This document shows, one piece after another, positions 9,494 to 18,965 of a DNA stretch of 64,000 nt (positions within the stretch are counted from its first letter, which is position 1; each line of letters starts with the position of its first letter). This DNA comes from Bacteroides faecichinchillae JCM 17102 (GTDB lineage Bacteria > Bacteroidota > Bacteroidia > Bacteroidales > Bacteroidaceae), in NCBI RefSeq assembly GCF_000614145.1, contig NZ_BAKK01000004.1:1-64000 (forward strand). The letters run 5' to 3'. A program made the translations under genes and the position numbers. The notes under the pieces are model-generated. The model was not told where the DNA came from. It searched no databases and saw only the letters and a program-made list of their open reading frames with translations.

Positions 9494-10614
9494 ATGAAAC
9501 TATTCGATGTATATCCTTTATACAATATCAATATTGTTAAAGGAAAAGGCTGTAAAGTCTGGGATGAAAACGGAGTAGAATATCTAGATCTCTACGGAGC
9601 CATGCCGTAATCTCTGTCGGACACGCTCATCCACACTATGTAGAGATGATAAGTAACCAAGTTGCAACACTTGGTTTCTACTCAAACTCAGTGATCAATA
9701 AGCTTCAGCAACAGGTAGCCGACCGACTTGGCAGGCTTTCCGGTTACGAAGATTATAGTCTCTTCCTGATCAACAGTGGTGCCGAAGCAAACGAGAATGC
9801 TCTGAAACTTGCCTCTTTCCACAACAGACGTACTAAGATCGTTTCTTTTAGCAAAGCATTTCATGGACGCACTTCATTGGCAGTAGAAGCAACAAACAAT
9901 CCTTCTATCATTGCTCCAATCAACAACAATGGCCACGTAACATATCTCCCGTTGAATGACATCGAGGCGATGAGACAAGAGTTAGCAAAAGGAGATGTAT
10001 GTGCCGTTATTATTGAAGGGATACAGGGAGTCGGGGGAATCAAAATACCGACTACCGAGTTTATGCAGGAACTCCGCAAAACTTGTACTGAAACTGGTAC
10101 TATTTTGATTTTGGATGAGATCCAAAGCGGCTACGGACGAAGTGGAAAATTCTTTGCGCACCAATACACAGGTATTCAGCCAGACATTATCACAGTAGCC
10201 AAAGGGATAGGAAACGGGTTCCCAATGGCAGGAGTATTAATCAGCCCAATGTTTACACCTATCTACGGACAACTAGGAACTACATTCGGTGGTAACCACC
10301 TAGCATGTGCTGCTGCCTTGGCCGTAATGGACATTGTAGAAAAAGAAAACCTGATAGATAATGCAGCTAAAGTCGGCAACTATTTGCTGGAAGAACTGAA
10401 AAAATTTCCTCAAATCAAAGAAGTACGTGGACGCGGATTGATGATCGGACTTGAGTTTGATGAACCGATCAAAGAGTTACGCAGCCGGCTCATCTATGAT
10501 GAGCACGTATTTACCGGAGCTAGTGGAACAAATGTACTTCGCTTACTTCCCCCTCTTTGTCTTAGCATGGAGGAAGCAGACAAATTTCTTGTCCGCTTCA
10601 AAAAAGTACTTTGA
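9494..10614 (+). CDS. argD: N-acylornithine aminotransferase (frame broken by one lost base)
   Basis: PLP enzyme that converts N-acylglutamate semialdehyde to N-acylornithine. The start at 9494 (MKLFDVYPLYNINIVKGKG) is 12 nt after argC. A G is missing around 9597-9601: TACGGAGGCCATGCC would read YGGHA, but TACGGAGCCATG runs into a stop. Restored length is 373 residues. NSGAEANENALKLA binds PLP phosphate, ILDEIQSGYGRSGK follows, and the Schiff-base lysine is in TVAKGIGNGFPMAG. A terminator follows before proC. Ornithine aminotransferase is a relative, but the arg operon position decides. Confidence 0.93.
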
Positions 10615-10646
10615 TCTTTACATTTGATTAATAAATAGCAAACGAT

Positions 10647-10692
10647 AAAAGCAGCCTAAACTAGAAAATTATTTCTTAACAGGTTGCTTTTT
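10647..10692 (+). terminator. Terminator after argD
   Basis: Arms AAAAGCAGCCT (10647-10657) and AGGTTGCTTTT (10681-10691), followed by T-rich sequence. It ends the arg transcript and touches the -33 element of the proC promoter. Confidence 0.65.
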
Positions 10693-10720
10693 GTTTTTTC
10701 ACTATTTACCGTTACCTTTG
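10691..10720 (+). promoter_or_regulatory. proC promoter
   Basis: TTG at 10691-10693 and TACCTTTG at 10713-10720 with 19 nt between; the latter matches TAnnTTTG. The start codon is 31 nt downstream. Confidence 0.65.
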
Positions 10721-10751
10721 TCAGTAACAAATTATAAAAACATAAGTGCAT

Positions 10752-11525
10752 ATGAAAATAGCTATTATCGGTGCAGGAAACATGGGAGGTTCTATCGCCC
10801 GTGGTCTGGCAAAGGGAAGTTTAATAGACGATTCAAACATTATCGTTTCCAACCCTAGTGCCGGCAAACTGGAAGAATTGAAAAAAGAATTCCCGGCAAT
10901 CGCCACTACACATAGCAATGTAGAAGCTATAACTGGAGCAGATATTATTATTTTGGCTATAAAACCCTGGCTTATTAATTCAGTGGTACGCGAGCTAAAA
11001 GTAAAAAGTAAGCAAATACTCGTCTCCGTTGCTGCCGGGATTAGTTTTGAAGAACTCTCCCACTATGTCGTATCACCGGAAATGCCAATGTTCCGCGTTG
11101 TCCCGAATACAGCCATTAGCGAACTAGAAAGTATGACACTGATCGCAACACGCAATACAAGCGATGAACAAAATCAGTTCATTCTTCAACTATTCAACGA
11201 AATGGGAATGGCAATGCTTATTCCTGAAGACAAGATGGCTGCTGCCACTTCATTGGCTTCTTGCGGAATCGCATATGTATTAAAATACATTCAAGCCGCT
11301 ATGCAAGCAGGCATTGAAATGGGACTTCGTCCTAAAGATGCAATGGAAATGGTAGCCCAATCCGTAAAAGGTGCTGCTGCATTGATCCTAAATAACGATA
11401 CTCACCCAAGCATAGAAATAGATAAAGTGACCACTCCGGGAGGAATTACGATTAAAGGAATCAACGAACTGGAACATAGTGGTTTCACTTCTGCAATTAT
11501 CAAAGCAATGCTGGCATCTAAATAA
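10752..11525 (+). CDS. proC: Pyrroline-5-carboxylate reductase
   Basis: Last step of proline synthesis, reducing pyrroline-5-carboxylate with NAD(P)H. The N-terminal Rossmann motif IIGAGNMGGSIARGL follows the start MKIAIIG at 10752; the ATG two codons upstream would add only MH. The C-terminal domain has the substrate signature around VTTPGGITIKGINELE. 257 residues, within the normal range. It has its own promoter behind the argD terminator, and the HTH-cupin gene follows 35 nt later. Confidence 0.94.
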   Translation: MKIAIIGAGNMGGSIARGLAKGSLIDDSNIIVSNPSAGKLEELKKEFPAIATTHSNVEAITGADIIILAIKPWLINSVVRELKVKSKQILVSVAAGISFEELSHYVVSPEMPMFRVVPNTAISELESMTLIATRNTSDEQNQFILQLFNEMGMAMLIPEDKMAAATSLASCGIAYVLKYIQAAMQAGIEMGLRPKDAMEMVAQSVKGAAALILNNDTHPSIEIDKVTTPGGITIKGINELEHSGFTSAIIKAMLASK

Positions 11526-11560
11526 CCAAACATAAATAAAATCACTAATCACTCAATTAT

Positions 11561-12115
11561 ATGAATGACCAAATTAAACAGATAGCAGAACGTCTACGCG
11601 GATTACGCGATGTATTGGAACTTACGTCCGAAGACATAGCCCGCGACTGTGACATTTCTGCCGAAGAATACCGATTGGCAGAAACAGGAGATTATGATAT
11701 TTCCGTGAGTATGCTACAAAAAATTGCTCGTACCTACAATGTTGCACTTGATGCACTGATGTTTGGTGAAGAGCCCAAAATGAGCAGTTACTTCGTAACT
11801 CGTGCAGGCAAAGGAATAAGTATCGAACGTACCAAAGCCTATAAGTACCAGTCACTGGCTTCCGGTTTTATGAATCGTGCTGCCGATCCGTTTATCGTAA
11901 CAGTTGAACCCAAAGGAGATGATACTCCTATTCATTACAATAGCCACAGCGGACAAGAATTTAATCTTGTAGTCGAAGGACGTATGCTTATCAGCATCGA
12001 AGGCAAGGAAATCATCCTAAATCAAGGTGACAGTATTTATTTTAATTCAAAACTTCCACACGGCATGAAAGCGCTCGATGGCAAAACGGTACGTTTTCTC
12101 GCAGTAATTATGTAA
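11561..12115 (+). CDS. HTH-cupin transcriptional regulator
   Basis: 184 residues. Residues about 5-65 form an XRE-type helix-turn-helix (LRGLRDVLELTSEDIARDC, then a YRLAETGDYDISVSMLQKIA turn). Residues about 105-184 form a cupin with the conserved HSGQEFNLVVEGRM and LNQGDSIYFNSKLPHGMKA metal or ligand strands. Such regulators usually sense a small carboxylate, polyamine or CoA-linked ligand. The adjacent acyl-CoA synthetase, 112 nt downstream, is the likely target or partner. The ligand is unknown. Confidence 0.85.
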   Translation: MNDQIKQIAERLRGLRDVLELTSEDIARDCDISAEEYRLAETGDYDISVSMLQKIARTYNVALDALMFGEEPKMSSYFVTRAGKGISIERTKAYKYQSLASGFMNRAADPFIVTVEPKGDDTPIHYNSHSGQEFNLVVEGRMLISIEGKEIILNQGDSIYFNSKLPHGMKALDGKTVRFLAVIM

Positions 12116-12122
12116 TATTTAA

Positions 12123-12220
12123 AATGAAGAATGAAGAATGAAGAATGAAGAATTATGTTACGTTATATAAACGATCCGCATGGAAAAATTCTTCATTCAT
12201 AATTCATAATTCTTAATTCA
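12123..12220 (+). repeat. 7-nt tandem repeat and inverted partner in a spacer
   Basis: AATGAAG is repeated four times from 12123, ending in AATTATG. A complementary tract (AATTCTTCATT and CATAATTC units) lies at 12188-12220. The two can pair over at least 11 bp. Similar AT-rich GAAGAATGA tracts seem common in Bacteroides spacers. No promoter box is obvious inside it, so the downstream synthetase may be read through from the HTH-cupin gene. Confidence 0.6.
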
Positions 12221-12227
12221 AAAAGTT

Positions 12228-13882
12228 ATGGTAGAAAGATTTTTATCACAGACCACTTTTACATCACAAGAAGATTTTATCAAGAATCTGAAAATAAACG
12301 TCCCGGAAAATTTCAACTTCGGTTATGACGTAGTAGATGCTTGGGCTGCCGAACAACCCGACAAGAATGCTTTACTTTGGACAAACGACCAAGGTGAATG
12401 CCACCAATATTCGTTTGCCGACATGAAACGTTATACGGACATGACAGCATCTTACTTTCAAAGTTTAGGTATCGGTCGTGGAGACATGGTTATGTTGATT
12501 CTGAAACGTCGCTTTGAATTCTGGTTCAGTATCATTGCACTTCACAAATTAGGTGCGACTGTTATTCCGGCAACACATTTACTGACGAAAAAAGATATCG
12601 TATATCGCTGTAATGCCGCTGATATCAAAATGATTGTAGCCGCTGGAGAAAGTGTCATCCTACAACATATTAAAGATGCTCTACCTGCTTGTCCAAGTGT
12701 AGAACAGTTGGTTAGTGTCGGCCCTGAAGTTCCGGAAGGATTTCAAAACTTTCATAAAGGTATAGAAAATGCCGCTCCCTTTACTCGTCCTAAACATGCA
12801 AATACAAATGATGATATTTCATTGATGTATTTCACATCTGGTACCACCGGTGAGCCCAAAATGGTAGCACACGATTTTACTTATCCGTTAGGACACATCG
12901 TTACTGGTAGCTTTTGGCACAATTTGGATGAGAATAGTCTTCATCTTACTATTGCCGATACAGGATGGGGAAAAGCTGTATGGGGAAAACTTTATGGACA
13001 ATGGATTGCAGGAGCTAATATCTTCGTTTACGACCATGAGAAATTCACCCCAGGAGATATCTTACAGAAAATACATGATTATCATGTGACTTCTCTTTGT
13101 GCCCCTCCCACTATTTTCCGTTTTTTAATTCACGAAGATCTGACAAAATATGACTTGTCTTCTCTCAAATATTGTACTATTGCAGGTGAAGCTCTGAATC
13201 CTGCCGTATTCGATACTTTCAAGAAACTGACAGGTATCAAACTTATGGAAGGTTTTGGGCAAACGGAAACAACATTGACCGTCGCACCATGCCTTGGATG
13301 GAACCGAAACCGGGAAGTATGGGATTGCCTAATCCACAATACGACGTAGACTTGATCGACCACGAAGGCCGTTCTGTTGAAGCTGGTGAACAGGGACAGA
13401 TTGTTATCCGTACCAACAATGGAAAACCTCTAGGACTTTTCAAAGAGTATTATCGGGATGCTGAACGTACTCACGAAGCATGGCACGATGGCATCTATTA
13501 TACGGGAGACGTTGCTTGGAAAGATGAAGATGGTTATCTTTGGTTCGTAGGGCGTGCAGACGATGTCATTAAAAGTTCAGGCTATCGTATTGGCCCATTT
13601 GAAGTTGAAAGTGCTCTGATGACTCATCCAGCTGTAGTAGAATGCGCTATCACCGGAGTACCCGATGAGATTCGGGGACAAGTAGTAAAAGCAACTATTG
13701 TCTTATCAAAAGACTACAAAATACGTGCAGGCGAAGAATTGATCAAAGAACTGCAAAACCATGTAAAAAAGACAACTGCTCCTTATAAATATCCTCGTGT
13801 CATCGAGTTTGTAGACGAACTTCCGAAAACAATCAGTGGTAAGATTCGCCGGGTAGAAATCCGTAATAATGATGAGAAGTAG
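12228..13882 (+). CDS. AMP-forming acyl-CoA synthetase (frame broken by one lost base)
   Basis: Activates a carboxylate with ATP to acyl-AMP, then transfers it to CoA. The P-loop-like motif [16 protein letters not shown] is near residue 205. GFGQTETT (A5), [20 protein letters not shown] (A7-A8) and the catalytic lysine in [14 protein letters not shown] near the C-terminus are present. One base is missing at 13284-13287 (GCAACC or GCCACC read as GCACC). Restored length is 551 residues. Sequence style resembles medium-chain acyl-CoA synthetases. The true acid (acetate, propionate, or longer) cannot be told from sequence. Paired with the HTH-cupin regulator upstream. Confidence 0.88.
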
Positions 13883-13907
13883 ATAAAAAACAGCCTATTC
13901 ATCGATA

Positions 13908-13949
13908 AATCCTCCTTAATATGACTTTGCAGATCGATTAAGGAGGATT
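13908..13949 (+). terminator. Terminator after acyl-CoA synthetase
   Basis: Perfect 13-bp arms AATCCTCCTTAAT and ATTAAGGAGGATT, with CTTCTTTT following. Confidence 0.75.
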
Positions 13950-14067
13950 CTTCTTTTACCAATACAACAATTGTCCCAATTATAGCAATTATTGATCATT
14001 ATTCATATTTGACTCAAAAGTGTTCTTATATGAAATATTATTTTTCTTTTTAGTCAATTTCCTCTTT

Positions 14068-14075
14068 TATATTTG
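14068..14075 (+). promoter_or_regulatory. -7 box of small DUF2007 gene
   Basis: TATATTTG matches TAnnTTTG, 30 nt before the ATG at 14106. Confidence 0.55.
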
Positions 14076-14105
14076 CGATAGTAAAAACCAAAACACAAAA
14101 AAGAG

Positions 14106-14303
14106 ATGATTACGAGTAGAAAGATTTCCCAAGTAAATGTTTTCACTGGCAGTCCATGGGAAGTAGCTAGTGTAAAAAGGCTTCTGAATGCAGCCTACAT
14201 TGAAGCTTCAATGAAAGATAAAGGTTTGAACCGCATTCAAATTATGGTCCCATGTGAATGCTATACAGCTGCTATGCGTATTATCAATAGCAGAATTTCG
14301 TAA
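14106..14303 (+). CDS. DUF2007-type small protein
   Basis: 65 residues. VNVFTGSPWEVASVKRLLNAAYIEASMKD matches the core of DUF2007 (PII-like signal-transducing fold): a strand, the G-S-P-W turn, and a helix. A second member lies at 34979-35212 with VEVFSGSPWEAEIIKGLLES. This copy is 12 residues shorter and its middle strand is rewritten (GLNRIQIMVP instead of a proline-rich loop). It is monocistronic, with its own -7 box and a strong terminator. Function is unknown. Confidence 0.75.
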   Translation: MITSRKISQVNVFTGSPWEVASVKRLLNAAYIEASMKDKGLNRIQIMVPCECYTAAMRIINSRIS

Positions 14304-14329
14304 GTTTTAAGAAGTAGATAAAAAATAAG

Positions 14330-14360
14330 AGCCGGTTACGATGTGAGATCGTGACCGGCT
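14330..14360 (+). terminator. Terminator after DUF2007 gene
   Basis: Arms AGCCGGTTACGAT and ATCGTGACCGGCT (one G:U), a 5-nt loop, then TTTCTTCT. Confidence 0.8.
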
Positions 14361-14488
14361 TTCTTCTATATATCATTCAAACGTATACTCATGTTTACTC
14401 TTTCCTATTAAATCAATCTATATCAAATAGTAATGGATGAAAAATAAAATGTACGTTCCTGACATATTGGGGAATGAACAGAAGTATT

Positions 14489-14912
14489 AATAGATTAGTT
14501 CTTCTTCTCATATAACAAACTTTCTTTTCTTTAATAGTAAAGTTGTTTTTCATCAACCACAATCTTTAAACAAAACTTTCATTTGTACAAATGAAAGTTG
14601 CATTTATATAAACAAAAGTTCTGTTTGTATAAATGCAACTTCTGTTTATAGTTTATTCTTAATAAAGAATAATATCTCTATCAGAGAAAAAGAAGTTAGG
14701 TACTAAAAAACAGAAAGTTTGTTATTAATGAAATGGATGTTTACTATTAATAAGGATAAAACGAAGAGGATAATGGCAGGAACTGGCAAAGGTGATAGGT
14801 GATAGATGAGGTGACAGGTTGGAAATCAACCTATCACCTCTTGAAAGCACGATGAATAAGGGAATACAGAAGATTGGTGATAGGTTGATAGAGAAAATAA
14901 TGTTTTTTGTTG
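14489..14912 (+). repeat. Dispersed 0.4-kb non-coding repeat, copy A
   Basis: About 424 nt closely matched, in inverted orientation, by 38859-39302. Shared blocks include TATAACAAACTTT, TTTATAGTTTATT, GAAGTTAGGTA, GATAATGGCAGGAACTGGCA, GGTGATAGGTGATAG, CAACCTATCACCTCTTGAAA and ATACAGAAGATTGGTGATAG. The A/T-rich half holds imperfect repeats of CAAGTTCTGTTTATA type that can form hairpins. The other half has AGGTGA..GGTT and AACCTATCACCT arms that pair. Only tiny frames exist (MAGTGKGDR then stop), so it is probably not coding. The flanks 14361-14488 and 14913-15031 hold nothing I recognise. Confidence 0.85.
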
Positions 14913-15031
14913 GGAAGAACGGTTAAGAACTAACTTATAAATAACAAGAAAGAACAAGTAATTTTAGGTCGCTAGTCGTTATAAAATGTTTTATTATAAG
15001 CAATAAAACGTTTCATTTCAAAAAAGAAACT

Positions 15032-15039
15032 TAACTTTG
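15032..15039 (+). promoter_or_regulatory. -7 box of PCMD lipoprotein gene
   Basis: TAACTTTG matches TAnnTTTG, 54 nt before the ATG at 15094. Confidence 0.6.
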
Positions 15040-15093
15040 CATCCTAGTTTTATCATAAAGGACTGAATTAGTAACTAAAAAAGACCAAATCAA

Positions 15094-16221
15094 ATGAAAT
15101 TTAAAACTTTAGCAGTTTATTGCTTCTTATTTGCAAGCAGTGCATCCTCTTGTATACAAGATGAAGCACTCAACTCTGAAGCCGCTATTGATGCCTGTTC
15201 AGGCACTAATGTACAATTAGCAAACATTGATACCAATTCTAAGACAATCAATGTATATGTGCATAAAAGTATTGATATATCTAAACAGGAATTAAAATTC
15301 ACAGTACCTGAAGGAGCAACTATCAAAGTAAATAGTCCAATCACAGGGGATACAGAATCAACATACGATTTCTCAGAGGAACCACATTCCCGTCAGTTTA
15401 CTGTAACATCAGAAGATGGACAGTGGAAAGCAGTCTATACTGTTAATGTAGTGCCCACAGAATTACCAACTACTTTCCATTTTGAAAGATTATTTTCATC
15501 CAATCCTTATGATATTTTTTATGAATTCCAACCGGGAACTTCACAGAATGCTTCAAAAGTATTGCAATGGTCGAGTGGTAACAAAGGATACGAATTGACA
15601 AGTATGGCCAAAACTAATGCTGACTATCCGACAGTACAATCAATAAACGGCTATCAGGGTAAAGGAGTAAAATTAGAAACGCGAAATACTGGTAGTTTCG
15701 GTGCGATAGTAAAAATGTACATTGCAGCAGGTAATCTTTTCATTGGTTCGTTCGATGTAGGAAATGCCTTGAAAGATCCTAGAAAAGCCACAAAGTTCGG
15801 TTTTCAATTTGATAAACGTCCAACATCACTTAAAGGATTTTACAAATTCAAAGCAGGAGATATTTATACAGTAAAAGGGGAAGCCCAATCCGGAAAAAGA
15901 GACAAATTTGACATCTACGCTGTCATGTACGAAACTGACAATAATTCAGATATGCTGGATGGAGATAACGTATTTACTTCAGATAAATTAGTATTGCTGG
16001 CACGTATTGATTCAGAAAGCGCTGTTGAAACCGATAATTGGAAAGAATTTAATTTGCCATTTAAACCTGTTAATGGAAAAACAATCGATAACAATAAATT
16101 AAAACAAGGAAAATACAAATTAGGTATTGTATTCTCTTCCAGCGTAGATGGTGCCTATTTCGAAGGCGCTGTTGGAAGCACATTATATATCGATGAAGTA
16201 GAACTTATTTGCGAAGAATAA
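15094..16221 (+). CDS. PCMD-domain lipoprotein
   Basis: 375 residues. An SPII signal peptide ends in the lipobox SASSC, so this is an outer-membrane lipoprotein. Residues about 45-120 form a DUF-type beta sandwich (SKTINVYVHKSIDISKQELK) as in other Bacteroides surface lipoproteins. Residues about 125-375 resemble the PCMD family (putative carbohydrate metabolism domain): KGVKLETRNTG, AAGNLFIGSFDVGN, GFQFDKRPTSLKGFYKFKAG and a C-terminal GSTLYIDEVELICEE. The same C-terminal pattern ends the lipoproteins at 17414 and 19378. The next gene, an OM barrel, is 13 nt downstream, suggesting a two-protein surface unit. The ligand is unknown. Confidence 0.75.
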   Translation: MKFKTLAVYCFLFASSASSCIQDEALNSEAAIDACSGTNVQLANIDTNSKTINVYVHKSIDISKQELKFTVPEGATIKVNSPITGDTESTYDFSEEPHSRQFTVTSEDGQWKAVYTVNVVPTELPTTFHFERLFSSNPYDIFYEFQPGTSQNASKVLQWSSGNKGYELTSMAKTNADYPTVQSINGYQGKGVKLETRNTGSFGAIVKMYIAAGNLFIGSFDVGNALKDPRKATKFGFQFDKRPTSLKGFYKFKAGDIYTVKGEAQSGKRDKFDIYAVMYETDNNSDMLDGDNVFTSDKLVLLARIDSESAVETDNWKEFNLPFKPVNGKTIDNNKLKQGKYKLGIVFSSSVDGAYFEGAVGSTLYIDEVELICEE

Positions 16222-16234
16222 AAAAAATAGTACA

Positions 16235-17023
16235 ATGAAAAAATATAAATTAATCAGTATTATAGCTATACTGCTTTTTGCCGGTACATTTACAATACAG
16301 GCACAAGAAGAAAGAACAAGAAGTCTTGTCTGGATGTATCTGCACGGATGGGAATACGAGATCAAAGCTGGCTTCAATATAGGAGGTACTTCACCCCTTC
16401 CCCTGCCTAATGAAATCCGCAAAATAGACAGTTATGCCCCTGGTATTGCTATCTCCATCGAAGGGAATGCAACCAAATGGTTTGACAAAGAAAAAAAATG
16501 GGGAATGACCGCCGGTATTCGTCTCGAAAATAAAAATATGACTACTGAGGCTACTGTAAAAAACTACGGTATGAAGATTATTAATACTAATGGCGGAGAG
16601 CTACAAGGACTATGGACTGGAGGAGTAAAAACGAAAGTTAAGAACTCATATCTGAGTATTCCGGTGGTTGCCAATTATAGAATAAGCAATCGCTGGAAAG
16701 TATCGGCGGGCCCTTATGTTTCTTACCTTATTGAAGGCGATTTCTCCGGACATGTATACGAAGGACACCTTCGCACTCCCGACCAAACAGGTTCTAGAGT
16801 AGACTTTACAGGTGAAAGTATAGCAACTTATGACTTTTCAGAAAACTTGCGCAAGTTCCAATGGGGCCTGCAACTGGGTGGTGAATGGAAAGCTTTCAAA
16901 CATCTGAATGTTTATGCTGATTTGACCTGGGGATTGAATGATATCTTTAAAAAGGACTTTGACACTATCACATTTGCAATGTATCCTATTTATCTGAATG
17001 TAGGGTTCGGATATGCATTCTAA
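16235..17023 (+). CDS. Outer-membrane beta-barrel protein
   Basis: 262 residues. An SPI signal peptide ends near TFTIQAQEE. The rest alternates polar and hydrophobic residues with aromatic strand ends (WEYEIKAGFNIGG, YLSIPVVANYRIS, WKVSAGPYVSYLIEGDFSG, WGLQLGGEWKAFKHLNVYADLTWGLN) and closes in NVGFGYAF with terminal Phe, as expected for BAM-inserted barrels. It matches the porin-like/OmpA-like beta-barrel families in Bacteroidetes. It is 13 nt after the PCMD lipoprotein and probably co-transcribed. The substrate is not known. Confidence 0.8.
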   Translation: MKKYKLISIIAILLFAGTFTIQAQEERTRSLVWMYLHGWEYEIKAGFNIGGTSPLPLPNEIRKIDSYAPGIAISIEGNATKWFDKEKKWGMTAGIRLENKNMTTEATVKNYGMKIINTNGGELQGLWTGGVKTKVKNSYLSIPVVANYRISNRWKVSAGPYVSYLIEGDFSGHVYEGHLRTPDQTGSRVDFTGESIATYDFSENLRKFQWGLQLGGEWKAFKHLNVYADLTWGLNDIFKKDFDTITFAMYPIYLNVGFGYAF

Positions 17024-17049
17024 GTGAAACCGGAAAATTCGGGTTATTC

Positions 17050-17098
17050 AAAGGCTGCTTGAAAAGTCTGCAAGACACATGACTTTCAGGTAGCCTTT
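17050..17098 (+). terminator. Terminator after OM barrel gene
   Basis: Arms starting AAAGGCT (17050) and ending AGCCTTT (17098), with an extended imperfect stem through CTTGAAAAGTC and GACTTTCAG. Confidence 0.7.
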
Positions 17099-17327
17099 AA
17101 ATTAACTGTTCACTACAACTTATAGTTATCTTATATAAAATACTCATCTTCCAACAAAGCCATTTAATTAACTGTAAGCAAACATTTATCTCCTCAAATA
17201 ACGAGGAAACACCTGTTTATCTACCGATAACAATAATACAACTATCTTCTTAGTTTCTCGCCCTTTCCAACCAAAAACATATCCATGCAATTTAGAAAGT
17301 TGAAACGTTGAGATAAAGTCCATAAAA

Positions 17328-17369
17328 AAGAGGATATGACCGACTTTAAAGTCAGAACAAACCCTCTTT
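17328..17369 (-). terminator. Terminator of the minus-strand lipoprotein at 17414
   Basis: AAAGAGG (17328-17334) pairs with CCTCTTT (17363-17369). Inside lies the palindrome GACTTTAAAGTC. On the minus strand it is followed by a T run from AAAAAA at 17324. Confidence 0.65.
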
Positions 17370-17413
17370 CTGATTTTCTTGGATTTTCTTCTACATTATA
17401 GTAAATAGTCCAA

Positions 17414-18931
17414 TTATTCCCCGATTATTTCCAACTCATCAAGAATTAAAGTACTATCAGGAGCACCTTTAAAGCTATCACCCTCTTTACTTGCCGAACA
17501 AACAATAGCAATCTTATATTTAGCATTTGGATCATATGATTTATCAGGTAAGAAATTAAATTTCAGATTAAAAGGAGTAAACTCACTCTTCGCAGATCCA
17601 TCTTCCAAGTAAGCAACAGCTACTCGCTTTGGAGAACTATTGATATTAGTGCCATCCAAATATTCATCATCTTTCTCTATCTGATAAAGTACTGCAACAA
17701 TAGAGCATTCATCAACTTGACCTTCTATAATATTATCTTTGCTACCATCCTTTGCACCTTCAAGAAATGTCTCCCCAGGAGTATATTTATAATATCCTTT
17801 GAAGAATAAAGGTTTCTTATTATAAGGAATACCGAAATGAGTAGCTTCTAATGGCTTACTCATTGAAGATATACTAATTACCATTTCTCCTGTAAACAGT
17901 GAGCCTGCAGTTATAGTTGGAGAATTAATAAATCCTCCTTGCTTCTTAGTATAACGAGTAATCAACTTAATAGCTTTACCCGCAAATCCCGTTTCTTCTT
18001 GTAATACCGGATAATCTCCTTTATATCCACTTACAGAGTACAGAAGAGCAACCCCCTTATTAGGATTAGCTAACTCATTCGTTGGAAGTGGATCATAATA
18101 AGGATGTGTTCCCCCTTGCGCAACATCGCTCCATTCATCAAATGAATATCTTAAAATATTACCATCTACTGAAGCAACATATGTCTTTGCTGTTCCATCT
18201 TCTGCCAGCACAGTATATGTAACTTTCTTACCTGCTGAGAAATCTTGAGCAACTCCACTTTCCGGATTCACTGTAGCTTTATTAGAAACAACAATCTCTG
18301 GTATCAATTCGCTTAAATCCTCATCGGTAGCATTATTACTAACCTTGAAAGTTATTGTACCATTAACATCATCAATTACAGATGATCCAATAACAAAATC
18401 ATTTTCAATAATAAAACTTGTGATCTTGGCCTCGCTACTTTCTGTTCCACTCAAACGAGCTCCTTTATAAGTAACATCAACATCTTGATTCTGACCATCA
18501 AGAATGGCTTTAATATCCATATCAATATTAATATTACCTTTCTTTATCGTACCTGTAGCATTGATAACACATGAAAGCTCTCCTGTTTCTAATTCCTGAG
18601 TTCCTACAAAACTATAAGTATCCCCATTTTTTGTTAGCTTACAGTTACTAAGTTTAATCTCAGGAATAGTTATTATACCCATAAAACTAAAGTTTTTCAA
18701 AGACAGGTCAATAGAGGTATTACTTGCCTTCGACACAGTTATTTTCTGGATTATAGGATTTCCGATCGACTCACCAAAAAGCTTAACTTCCAATGTACCT
18801 TTATAGTTTCCTGCAATCTCTCCCTCAATAGCAGCAGAATAATTCGGCTCATCATCACTACAACTAGTGAAAAAACCTACTGAACAAATAAGCATATACA
18901 AACAAAACAAACTCTTTTTCATAATCTTCAT
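17414..18931 (-). CDS. Calycin-like plus PCMD lipoprotein
   Basis: 505 residues. Lipobox SVGFFTSC then SDDEPN, typical of surface lipoproteins. Residues about 40-160 form a calycin-like barrel (YKGTLEVKLFGESIGN, VSKASNTSIDLSLKNFSFMG, INATGTIKKGNINIDMDIKA). Residues about 165-255 are a beta sandwich (KITSFIIENDFVIGSS, AEDGTAKTYVASVD). Residues 260-505 are PCMD-like, ending DSTLILDELEIIGE. It is a paralogue of the gene at 19378 with the same domain order, signal peptide and promoter. The C-terminal part is also shared with the gene at 15094. The function is probably surface glycan or nutrient binding, which is inference. Confidence 0.75.
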   Translation of the reverse strand: MKIMKKSLFCLYMLICSVGFFTSCSDDEPNYSAAIEGEIAGNYKGTLEVKLFGESIGNPIIQKITVSKASNTSIDLSLKNFSFMGIITIPEIKLSNCKLTKNGDTYSFVGTQELETGELSCVINATGTIKKGNINIDMDIKAILDGQNQDVDVTYKGARLSGTESSEAKITSFIIENDFVIGSSVIDDVNGTITFKVSNNATDEDLSELIPEIVVSNKATVNPESGVAQDFSAGKKVTYTVLAEDGTAKTYVASVDGNILRYSFDEWSDVAQGGTHPYYDPLPTNELANPNKGVALLYSVSGYKGDYPVLQEETGFAGKAIKLITRYTKKQGGFINSPTITAGSLFTGEMVISISSMSKPLEATHFGIPYNKKPLFFKGYYKYTPGETFLEGAKDGSKDNIIEGQVDECSIVAVLYQIEKDDEYLDGTNINSSPKRVAVAYLEDGSAKSEFTPFNLKFNFLPDKSYDPNAKYKIAIVCSASKEGDSFKGAPDSTLILDELEIIGE

Positions 18932-18965
18932 ACTTTAGTTACAAATCTAACACAAAAAATCGTTG

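Larger units (their letters stand above)
17024..17413. other. Convergent spacer with two terminators
   Basis: About 390 nt without a gene between the convergent barrel and lipoprotein genes. It holds the two terminators listed separately. The remaining 17099-17327 shows nothing I recognise. Confidence 0.6.

Noticed and set aside
14489..14912. Mini-gene MAGTGKGDR in both repeat copies
   Set aside because: Only nine codons and no ribosome site are visible. It is probably an accident of the GATAGG units.
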